A stretch of 6,535 nt of DNA from Pseudomonadota bacterium (GTDB taxonomy: Bacteria > Myxococcota > Myxococcia > Myxococcales > Myxococcaceae), in the NCBI GenBank assembly GCA_023424585.1, contig JAFADT010000729.1, forward strand, positions 1 through 6,535, written 5' to 3'. This document shows, one piece after another, positions 1 to 6,535 of this stretch. A program made the position numbers and the translations under genes. Positions within the stretch are counted from its first letter, which is position 1. Each line of letters opens with the position of its first letter. Below the pieces are notes generated by a model. It ran no database searches. It was not told the origin of the DNA and was given only the letters and a program-made list of their open reading frames with translations.

Positions 1-148
1 GGCCGCCCGGCGGGGGGAGGGTCCGGTCCCCCGGGGCCGCCGGAGCGGGGGCCGGGGTACCGGGCTGCGTGGGACGGCGCTGGGCCCACGCGGGGCCAGC
101 GAGCGCGAGGCACAGACAGAGCAGCCAGGACGGGAGCGTCGTCTTCAT
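1..148 (-). CDS. gspD: Type II secretion secretin GspD, N-terminal fragment (probable)
   Basis: An ATG at 148-146 opens a minus-strand frame of 49 codons that runs off the window with no stop. The product starts MKTTLPSWLLCLCLALAG and ends its leader with PAWA|Q. This is a classic Sec signal peptide: Lys at position 2, a Leu-rich core at about 9-17, and an AxA site with cleavage after residue 22. A Pro/Ala/Gly-rich stretch follows (residues 23-49). It starts 26 nt after the gspC stop, in the same direction. In type II secretion operons gspD, the outer-membrane secretin through which folded substrates leave the cell, usually follows gspC, and secretins are made with a cleaved signal peptide. 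No secretin domain is visible here, so the identity rests on position and signal peptide. No Shine-Dalgarno sequence precedes the ATG (CGCTCCTCC), so translation may depend on coupling to gspC. It could instead be another exported protein. Confidence 0.72.
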   Translation of the reverse strand, partial: MKTTLPSWLLCLCLALAGPAWAQRRPTQPGTPAPAPAAPGDRTLPPPGG

Positions 149-174
149 GGAGGAGCGGGCGCTGACGGGGGTGT

Positions 175-1089
175 TTAACGGACGTTGTAGGATTTGCGGA
201 TCGGCGCGCCGTTGCGCTCGATCTCGATCTCGATGCGGGAGGAGTCCTTCAGCTTCGAGTAGATCTCCAGCGCCTTCTCGGGGCTGTTCATGTCGAAGCC
301 GTTGATGCGGCGGATGACGTCACCGTTCTGGACGCCGATCTTCGAATAGATGCTGTCCGGGCGGATGGAGAAGAGCTTGAAGCCCACCGCCTGGCCGTCC
401 TTGAAGGCGGGCACGATGCGCGCCTGCATCGCCACGTCGTTGAGGTTGCTCAACGTCTTGTCGATCTCCGCCTTGGGGACCTCGTACTCGTTCTCACCCG
501 TGGACTTGATGCCGCTGCCCAGGTTGTTGGTCGGGGTGGCGGCGGGCGCGGCCACGGGCGGGGTGTAGGCGGCGACGGCGCCGTCACCGGGCTGCCCGTC
601 GATGAACTCGCGGCGGCCGCCGTTGTTGATGATCACCCGCTCGCGCTCGATCTCCATGATGGTGGCGCCCATCAGGTTGTTGCCGACCATGTACGTCTGC
701 GACCGCTGCGTGTTCATGTCCATGATGGACGCGAAGGACCAGTCCGGGTTGGCCGCGACGAGCGTGCCCAGGAGCTTCACGCGCAGGCCGCTCTTGGCCG
801 GCGGGGCGTTGGCGTCGAAGTCGGGGGTCGCCGTGGGCTCCTTCACCGCGACCTCCACTTCCGGCAGCTTCACGCCGGTGAGCCGCGACAGGCGCTCCGG
901 GTCGAGGGTGGCCAGGCCGCTGTCCGCGGCGTGGGTGCGCTGCGCGACCCGGGCGGGCGCCTCGGACGCGGGGGCGGGGGAGATGGAGGATTCGACGAAC
1001 AGGTTCACCGTGCGCGCCGCCAGCAGGGCGACGAGCAGGATGAACAACAGGTTCACGCTCCAGAAGTACTTGCGAAAGAAGAGTTCCAT
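175..1089 (-). CDS. gspC: Type II secretion system inner-membrane protein GspC
   Basis: This is a 304-residue bitopic inner-membrane protein that links the type II secretion platform to the outer-membrane secretin GspD. A short cytoplasmic N-terminus (MELFFRKYFW) precedes one hydrophobic segment at about residues 11-25. A Pro/Ala-rich periplasmic linker follows. The homology region (HR) is at about 102-165, with the typical pattern VKLLGTLVA, SIMDMN, YMVGNNLMGA and EIERERVIINNGGRREF. A second low-complexity linker lies at about 166-198. The C-terminal PDZ domain is at about 232-302 (GFKLFSIRPDSIYSKIGVQNGDVIRRINGFD), so this is the PDZ rather than the coiled-coil form. Length is usual for the family. 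The start lies in GTGATGGAA: I chose the ATG at 1089, although the GTG at 1092 would add one residue, and only a weak GGAAG lies upstream. It is first in its transcription unit, about 30 nt below a predicted sigma-54 start, and is followed by probable gspD. Confidence 0.93.
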   Translation of the reverse strand: MELFFRKYFWSVNLLFILLVALLAARTVNLFVESSISPAPASEAPARVAQRTHAADSGLATLDPERLSRLTGVKLPEVEVAVKEPTATPDFDANAPPAKSGLRVKLLGTLVAANPDWSFASIMDMNTQRSQTYMVGNNLMGATIMEIERERVIINNGGRREFIDGQPGDGAVAAYTPPVAAPAATPTNNLGSGIKSTGENEYEVPKAEIDKTLSNLNDVAMQARIVPAFKDGQAVGFKLFSIRPDSIYSKIGVQNGDVIRRINGFDMNSPEKALEIYSKLKDSSRIEIEIERNGAPIRKSYNVR

Positions 1090-1128
1090 CACGCTTCCGG
1101 GAGAAAGCCAGCCCCACGTGGCTCCCTG

Positions 1129-1144
1129 AGCAAGGCAGGTGCCA
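1129..1144 (-). promoter_or_regulatory. Sigma-54 (-24/-12) promoter for gspC
   Basis: Read on the minus strand, the sequence TGGCACCTGCCTTGCT matches the sigma-54 consensus TGGCAC-N5-TTGCW at every defined base. The invariant GG (1143-1142) and GC (1131-1130) have the required ten-base spacing. Transcription would start near 1118, leaving a leader of about 30 nt before the gspC ATG at 1089. It lies in a non-coding gap, points at gspC, and is immediately preceded by a gene for a sigma-54 activator. No convincing sigma-70 promoter competes with it in the gap. Start-site mapping has not been seen, so activity is inferred. Confidence 0.85.
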
Positions 1145-1186
1145 TCGCTGGGCGGGCGTCAAACCCAGGGCTTACGGCCAAGTCCG

Positions 1187-1199
1187 CGAAATTATTTCG
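1187..1199. promoter_or_regulatory. AT-rich palindrome, possible activator site (proximal)
   Basis: CGAAATTATTTCG is a perfect inverted repeat: two six-base arms (CGAAAT/ATTTCG) around a single central T at 1193. It stands out as an AT-rich island in very GC-rich DNA. Its centre is about 75 bp upstream of the predicted sigma-54 start of gspC, close to the range where enhancer-binding proteins dock. Which protein binds it, if any, is unknown. Confidence 0.4.
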
Positions 1200-1211
1200 G
1201 AATAGGACGAA

Positions 1212-1243
1212 GCCCCGGCCCGGGGAAGGGCGGGGGCCGGGGC
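1212..1243 (-). terminator. GC-rich hairpin downstream of the sigma-54 regulator gene
   Basis: Arms at 1212-1221 (GCCCCGGCCC) and 1234-1243 (GGGCCGGGGC) form a perfect 10-bp, almost all G-C stem with a 12-nt loop. It starts 46 nt after the stop codon of the response regulator gene. The RNA that follows (TTCGTCCTATT) is only moderately U-rich, so this is a weak candidate for an intrinsic terminator. It would separate the regulator transcript from the gspC transcript, which has its own promoter further down. In DNA this GC-rich, a stem of this kind can also arise by chance. Confidence 0.4.
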
Positions 1244-1247
1244 CTGG

Positions 1248-1258
1248 GACAAATTGTC
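1248..1258. promoter_or_regulatory. Palindrome, possible activator site (distal)
   Basis: GACAAATTGTC is an odd-centred perfect inverted repeat with five-base arms (GACAA/TTGTC) around A1253. It lies 31 nt beyond the stop of the response regulator gene and is centred about 135 bp upstream of the predicted gspC start. With the palindrome at 1187-1199 it makes a pair of AT-rich sites whose centres are 60 bp apart. The two sites are not clearly the same motif: both contain AAATT, but it sits differently relative to each centre. Confidence 0.35.
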
Positions 1259-1289
1259 AAAAGCAGGCGGGGGCCGGTGTGACGGCCTG

Positions 1290-2693
<1,404 letters not shown>

Positions 2694-2738
2694 GGGAGTG
2701 CGGGGCCTCTCAACAAGGTCCTGCAATCCTCATTCCCT

Positions 2739-3749
2739 TCAGCCCTGCTCCTCGTCCGGCTCCAGGGGGCCGCCGCCCATGCGGCCAATGTCCTCGCGGC
2801 GCACCTTGTCCACGTTGAAGCGCCGGGCGCTGGCGAGCATGCGGCTGACGGTGGCGTCGAAGGTGGGAGGGGGGCCGTCCTTGCGGAAGCGCAGGAAGTT
2901 GAGCCGGGCGACGACGAAGTTCTTGAGGTAGGGGCTCTGGAGCCCGCGCCCCTTGAGGGCGTTGACGACGGCGACCACCGCGTCGTCCAGCTCCAGCAGC
3001 TGGTCCGCCTGGGCGTCGCGCACGGCCAGGGCCTGCGGCAGCGGCGCGTCCTGGAAGCCGTCCACCACCTTGACGAAGGGGTGGTAGGCGCCCGCGGAGA
3101 AGCGGGGGCGCTTCTCGTAGGCGGCGCCCAGGGTGAGGAAGGAGGGCTCCTCGAAGAGGTGGGCGAAGGCGGACTCCTTGCCCGAGCGGTTCGCGCCCAC
3201 CAGGCCCCGCGCCATGCGGATGACCTCCAGCGAGCGCTCCTTCAGGTTGTGGGCCTTCTCCGTGTTGAGGGCGAGGATCTGATAGGCCACGTCCTCGTCC
3301 GGCAGGAGCAGCGCGACGATGGACCTCGCGCCCAGCATGCGGCTGGCGTTGAGCCGGTGGTTGCCGTTGGGCGTCCAGTAGCGGCCCTCCACGCGCACGG
3401 CGATGACGGGGTCGAGGAAGCGGTCCAGCCGCTCCATGGCGGTGGCGAGCCGCTTGACGTGCGGCTCGGACAGGTCGCGCTGGTAGGGCGTGGGCTCCAC
3501 CTTGTCGATGGGGAGCGCGGCGAAGACGATGGGGTGTCCGCCCAGCGGGTCGCGGTAGACGGACAGCACCTCGCCGCCGTCCTCGCGCACCGCCTGGAGG
3601 AGGGCGTCGGGGAAGGCGACGGCCTCGCTCGCCACCTCCGCCGCGCTCAGGCCCCGCGACCTCGGTTCGGCCTTCTTGCGGCGCGGCTTGCGCGGCGCGG
3701 CCGACTTCGACTTCGCGGGGGCGGACTTGCGGGCGGACTTCGCGGCCAT
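2739..3749 (-). CDS. ParB N-terminal-domain-like protein with basic tail
   Basis: This 336-residue protein starts at an ATG with a strong AGGAGG ten bases ahead. Residues 1-32 form a disordered Lys/Arg/Ala/Ser/Pro tail with 13 basic residues, like histone H1 tails. A ParB/Srx-like fold follows at about 75-175. PTPYQRDLSEPHVKRLATAM fits the strand and helix at the domain start. PNGNHRLNASRMLGA (127-141) matches the GERR-like nucleotide-binding box of ParB, with NHR in place of ERR. LNTEKAHNLKERSLE (161-175) matches the ENxQRxDL-type box. I see no convincing ParB helix-turn-helix in the remaining 160 residues, so it is probably not the chromosome-segregation ParB that binds parS; no parA is adjacent either. 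Related domains bind CTP or act as nucleases or phosphotransferases, and which applies here is unknown. Its 45-bp gap to the regulator gene suggests co-transcription. Confidence 0.8.
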   Translation of the reverse strand: MAAKSARKSAPAKSKSAAPRKPRRKKAEPRSRGLSAAEVASEAVAFPDALLQAVREDGGEVLSVYRDPLGGHPIVFAALPIDKVEPTPYQRDLSEPHVKRLATAMERLDRFLDPVIAVRVEGRYWTPNGNHRLNASRMLGARSIVALLLPDEDVAYQILALNTEKAHNLKERSLEVIRMARGLVGANRSGKESAFAHLFEEPSFLTLGAAYEKRPRFSAGAYHPFVKVVDGFQDAPLPQALAVRDAQADQLLELDDAVVAVVNALKGRGLQSPYLKNFVVARLNFLRFRKDGPPPTFDATVSRMLASARRFNVDKVRREDIGRMGGGPLEPDEEQG

Positions 3750-3754
3750 GCGGG

Positions 3755-3786
3755 GCGGACCTCCTGCCGTGGGGAAAGAGGTCCGC
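3755..3786 (-). promoter_or_regulatory. Inverted repeat that sequesters the RBS of the ParB-like gene
   Basis: Arms at 3778-3786 and 3755-3763 form a perfect 9-bp inverted repeat, GCGGACCTC/GAGGTCCGC in the mRNA, with a 14-nt loop. The 3' arm contains most of the AGGAGG ribosome binding site (3765-3760) of the ParB-like gene, which starts at 3749. In RNA the stem would hide the ribosome binding site; in DNA the repeat could be an operator. Either reading allows control of the ParB-like gene separately from the tldDE genes upstream. Confidence 0.5.
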
Positions 3787-3812
3787 GAGCGTAGGCCACC
3801 GCAGGGGGCCGG

Positions 3813-5159
3813 CTACGCGCCAGAGACGGTGAGCTGTCGGAAGCGGACAGTGGGCGCGCCCACGCTGCCGCCCCGGAACTGGAGGTCGCTGCCCACGGCG
3901 TCCACGTCCTTCAACATCTGGAGGAGGTTCCCCGCGACCGTCACCTCCTGCACCGGGTGCGTCAGCTCACCGTCCTGGATCCAAAGGCCGTTGGCCCCGC
4001 AGGACATGTCCCCGGAGACCGGATCCGCGCCATGGCCCAGGAGGGCGGTGACGTAGAGCCCCTGGGGCACCTCGCGGATGAGCTCCTCCGGCGTCCTCGG
4101 GCCCTTCTCCAGGTAGAGGTTGGTGGCGCCGATGCCCGGCAGCGCGTTGTAGGCGCGCGACGCGTTGCCCGTGGTGCGCGCCTTCGCCTTGCGCGCGGTG
4201 AAGGCGTCGTAGAGGAAGCCGGACAGCACGCCCTGATCCAGGATGGGCGTGCGGCGGGTGGGGACGCCCTCGCCGTCGAAGGGCGCGGTGGCCAGGCCCC
4301 GGGGCAGCAGGCCGTCATCCACCAGCGTGACGTGCCCGCCCGCGAGCCGCTTGCCCAGGTGGGGCGCGAGCACGCTGGACTGCTGGTAGACGGCGTTGCC
4401 GTTGGCGGCCTGGGCCAGGTTGCCCACGAAGCTCGCGGCCACCAGCGGGTCGAACACCACCGGCACCTGCTGCGTCTTCACCGGCTTCGCCCCCAGCATG
4501 CGCACGGCGCGCTTCGCCGCCTCGCGGCCGATGGACTCCGGGGACTCCAGGTCGTCCAGGAAGCGCTTGTAGTCCAGCCAGTAGCCCGTCTGGAGCTGCC
4601 CGTCCTGCGCCGCCACCGGCACCGCGACCAGGTACACGTACGTGCCGGAGTAGCCGCCGGTCGCGCCCTCGCTGGAGGCCAGGTACACCTCCGCCACGAA
4701 GTCGCCCGCGGCCACGGAGTCGAACGTGGCCACGCGCGGGTCCTGCGCCCGGCCCGCGCGCTCCGCCTCCAGCGCGGCCTGGATCTTCCAGTCCCCGGCC
4801 AGGTTCGCGACCTTCGGGTCGAAGAGGGCGCCGGTGTCCCCGCGCCTGCCCAGGTCCTTCGGGCCGGGCAGGCCGTTCAGCTTGTTGGGCGCGGCGGCCT
4901 CCGCCAGTTGCACGGCCAGGTCCACCACGCGGTCCAGGCCGGCGGGGGTGAAGTCGGACGTGTAGGCGAAGCCCAGCCGGTCCTTCACGACGACCCGGAC
5001 GCCCACGCCCTTGCTGGTGGCCTCCGTGAGGTCCTCGATCTGCCCTTCGCGGACGCGCACGCTGCTCTGGCGGCCCACCTCCAGGAAGGCCTCCGCCTGC
5101 TTCGCGCCCTTCCTCACGGCGCGCTGGACGATCTTCTTCGCGAGCTGTTCGTAGTTCAC
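3813..5159 (-). CDS. tldE: TldE/PmbA-family subunit of the TldD-TldE metalloprotease
   Basis: This 448-residue protein belongs to the U62 peptidase-like TldD/PmbA family. The N-terminal part has the family pattern VRVREGQIEDLTEATSKGVGVRVVVKDRLGFAYTSDF cut here into its visible blocks: VRVREGQIEDL, SKGVGVRVVVKD and GFAYTSD. The C-terminal part has GLWIQDGELTHPVQEVTVAG, then GSDLQFRG and PTVRFRQLTVSG, typical of PmbA/TldE. No HExxxH motif is present, as expected for the non-catalytic partner. In Escherichia coli the TldD-TldE heterodimer degrades unfolded peptides and takes part in microcin B17 maturation and CcdA turnover; a proteolytic role here is inferred from that family knowledge. The start is GTG at 5159, inside the tldD stop region (GTGA, 4-base overlap). 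GGAGGA at 5170-5165 lies five bases ahead, so the two subunits are probably translationally coupled in equal amounts. The frame is open for 45 codons upstream of the GTG, but that stretch overlaps tldD. Confidence 0.92.
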   Translation of the reverse strand: MNYEQLAKKIVQRAVRKGAKQAEAFLEVGRQSSVRVREGQIEDLTEATSKGVGVRVVVKDRLGFAYTSDFTPAGLDRVVDLAVQLAEAAAPNKLNGLPGPKDLGRRGDTGALFDPKVANLAGDWKIQAALEAERAGRAQDPRVATFDSVAAGDFVAEVYLASSEGATGGYSGTYVYLVAVPVAAQDGQLQTGYWLDYKRFLDDLESPESIGREAAKRAVRMLGAKPVKTQQVPVVFDPLVAASFVGNLAQAANGNAVYQQSSVLAPHLGKRLAGGHVTLVDDGLLPRGLATAPFDGEGVPTRRTPILDQGVLSGFLYDAFTARKAKARTTGNASRAYNALPGIGATNLYLEKGPRTPEELIREVPQGLYVTALLGHGADPVSGDMSCGANGLWIQDGELTHPVQEVTVAGNLLQMLKDVDAVGSDLQFRGGSVGAPTVRFRQLTVSGA

Positions 5160-6535
5160 GGGTGTCCTCCGCCGACCTTCGTCCCGCCCACGGTCACGTT
5201 GTCGATGCGCACCGTGGGCAGGCCCACGCCCACGGGCATCATCTGCCCGTCCTTCACGCAGACGCCCATGCCGGGGTCCGGCATCGGGTCGCACCCCACG
5301 CGGCGGATGTTCTTCAGCGCCTCCGGCCCCACGCCGATGAGGATGGCGTTCTTCACCGGGCGGCCCAGCCTCCCGTCCTCGATCTGGTAGGCCTCGCTGA
5401 CCTCGAAGACGAAGTTGCCGTTGCTGATGTCCACCTGGCCCCCGCCGAAGGTGGCGCAGTACAGCCCGCGCTTCACCTCCTTGAGGATGTCCTCCGGCGC
5501 GTGGTCCCCGGGCGCCAGGAAGGTGTTCGTCATGCGCGGCAAAGGCAGGCTCTTGAACGACTCGCGCCGGCCCGAGCCCGTGGAGCGCTGGTTCATCAGC
5601 TTCGCGTTGAGCTGATCATAGAGGTAGCCCTTGAGGACGCCGTTCTCGATGAGGACCTTGCGCTCGCCGGGCACGCCCTCGTCGTCGATGTTGATGGAGC
5701 CTCGCGCGCTGGACACCGTGCCGTCGTCGATGACCGTCACCAGCTCCGACGCCACCTGCTCCCCCAGCTTGCCCGCGAACAGCGACGTGCCCTTGCGGAT
5801 GAAGTCCGCCTCCAGGCCGTGGCCCACCGCCTCGTGCAGGAGGATGCCGCTCCAGCCCGGCGCCAGTACCACCGTCTGCGGGCCGGCCACGCAGTCCACC
5901 GCGCCCAGCGTGGCGATGGCCTGCCGCGCGGCCTCCTCGGCCACGGACTCCGGCGTCACGCCGTCCCAGTAGGTGAAGGGCACCCGGCCGCCGCTGCCGT
6001 ACATGCCGGTGCGCCGCTCGCCGCTCCTGCCCAGCGCCACCACGTGCACGCTCATGCGGGACTGGTCCTGCGTGTCCTCGCTGAAGCGGCCGGTGGTGTT
6101 GGCCACGGCAATGCGCCGCGTCTGATCCACATAGGACGCGTTCACCTGCTGGATGCGCGAGTCGAAGCCCCGGGCGGCCCTGTCCGCGCGGGTGAGGAGC
6201 GCCGTCTTGCGCGCCACCGCCACGTCCTCCAGCGGCTGGCCGACCCGGTAGTGGCTGGGCACCGGCACGCGCTTGACGGGGTAGGCGCGCTCGGAGCCGC
6301 CGCCCTGGGCGATCATCGCCGCGGTGCGCGCGGCGCGCACGAGCGCGGCCTCGTCCCAGTCGTCGGAGTAGGCGTAGCCCACCTTGGCCCCGGCGATGAC
6401 GCGCACGCCCACGCCCTGCACCAGGCCCACCTGCGCGCTGCGGATGCGCTGCTCCTCCAGCACCACGGCGGTGGTGGACGTGCTCTCCACGTACACCTCC
6501 GCGAAGTCCCCGCCCCGGGCCATGGCTTCCGCCAG
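5156..6535 (-). CDS. tldD: TldD zinc metalloprotease subunit, 5' end outside window
   Basis: The visible 459 codons run in frame to the window edge. The first four (Leu-Ala-Glu-Ala) continue the frame upstream of the ATG at 6523, so the true start is probably beyond the window. E. coli TldD is about 481 residues, so only some 20-30 residues are missing. The zinc-protease motif HEAVGH is at 5836-5819, in GILLHEAVGHGLEADF. The third ligand, a cysteine late in the chain, is at 5260-5258 in GVCVKDGQ, just before PVGVGLPTVRIDNVTVGGT, which is near-identical to the family signature. Other conserved blocks are INIDDEGVPGE, NTFLAPGDHAPEDIL and FGGGQVDISNGNFVF. TldD supplies the catalytic site of the TldD-TldE peptidase, which acts on unfolded peptides in the cytoplasm. 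The tldE gene overlaps its last four bases. Confidence 0.96.
   Translation of the reverse strand: MAEAMARGGDFAEVYVESTSTTAVVLEEQRIRSAQVGLVQGVGVRVIAGAKVGYAYSDDWDEAALVRAARTAAMIAQGGGSERAYPVKRVPVPSHYRVGQPLEDVAVARKTALLTRADRAARGFDSRIQQVNASYVDQTRRIAVANTTGRFSEDTQDQSRMSVHVVALGRSGERRTGMYGSGGRVPFTYWDGVTPESVAEEAARQAIATLGAVDCVAGPQTVVLAPGWSGILLHEAVGHGLEADFIRKGTSLFAGKLGEQVASELVTVIDDGTVSSARGSINIDDEGVPGERKVLIENGVLKGYLYDQLNAKLMNQRSTGSGRRESFKSLPLPRMTNTFLAPGDHAPEDILKEVKRGLYCATFGGGQVDISNGNFVFEVSEAYQIEDGRLGRPVKNAILIGVGPEALKNIRRVGCDPMPDPGMGVCVKDGQMMPVGVGLPTVRIDNVTVGGTKVGGGHP
5165..5170 (-). promoter_or_regulatory. Ribosome binding site fixing the GTG start of tldE
   Basis: GGAGGA lies inside the last codons of tldD, five bases before the GTG at 5159. 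It supports this start over any in-frame start further upstream and fits reinitiation by ribosomes finishing tldD. Confidence 0.75.

Noticed and set aside
1115..1120. CACGTG palindrome next to the predicted gspC start site
   Set aside because: A six-base palindrome is expected often by chance in sequence this rich in G and C, and nothing ties it to a known bacterial regulator.
1255..1260. TTGACA on the minus strand as a sigma-70 -35 box
   Set aside because: No TATAAT-like element lies 16-18 bases downstream; that stretch is almost all G and C. A second near-match, TTGACG at 1162-1157, also lacks a -10 box.
2694..2726. TTG start adding 11 residues to the sigma-54 regulator
   Set aside because: The receiver domain begins directly after the ATG at 2693, and the GAGG before the TTG is too close to serve as a ribosome site.
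3790..3817. Imperfect hairpin at the end of tldE as a terminator
   Set aside because: The stem CGTAGCC/GGCTACG needs a bulged G, overlaps the tldE stop codon and has no U-tract, so readthrough into the ParB-like gene seems likely.
5160..5294. Upstream extension of tldE by 45 codons
   Set aside because: The extension is Arg/Gly-rich, overlaps the conserved C-terminus of tldD in another frame, and has no support compared with the GTG at 5159 and its GGAGGA site.
3957..5390. 477-codon open frame on the plus strand
   Set aside because: It is antisense to tldE and the end of tldD, with the same low-information composition. Both opposite-strand genes have clear family motifs.

Overview
The window is a compact, very GC-rich stretch of bacterial chromosome with strong G/C preference at third codon positions. 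All recognisable genes lie on the minus strand, so gene order reads from high to low coordinates. Base composition, a Lys/Ala-rich basic tail on one protein, a sigma-54 response regulator and a GspC/GspD type II secretion start all suggest a myxobacterium (Myxococcota, probably Myxococcaceae such as Myxococcus or Corallococcus). This assignment is inferred from style and gene content, not from a database match.

In transcription order the layout is as follows. (1) A 5'-truncated tldD at 6535-5156 carries the HEAVGH zinc-protease motif. (2) tldE/pmbA at 5159-3813 overlaps tldD by the four bases GTGA. (3) After a 63-bp gap holding a perfect 9-bp inverted repeat that buries the ribosome binding site, a ParB-N-domain-like protein lies at 3749-2739. 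(4) After 45 bp comes an NtrC-family sigma-54 response regulator at 2693-1290. (5) A 200-bp regulatory gap follows (1090-1289). It holds a GC-rich hairpin, two AT-rich palindromes and a textbook -24/-12 sigma-54 promoter. (6) gspC lies at 1089-175, and the first 49 codons of a probable gspD lie at 148-1, with a clear signal peptide, running off the window.

TldD and TldE are expected to form a heteromeric metalloprotease that degrades unfolded peptides. GspC and GspD are the inner-membrane linker and outer-membrane secretin of the type II secretion system. The most interesting part is the junction: a sigma-54 activator gene ends 146 bp upstream of a near-perfect sigma-54 promoter that points into gspC. 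The simplest model is that the activator switches on the secretion operon, possibly through the palindromes centred about 75 and 135 bp upstream of the predicted start. The ParB-like gene between the protease and the regulator is the least understood member. I see no mobile elements, tRNA or rRNA genes, CRISPR arrays or broken genes. The long plus-strand open frames are antisense shadows produced by the high GC content.
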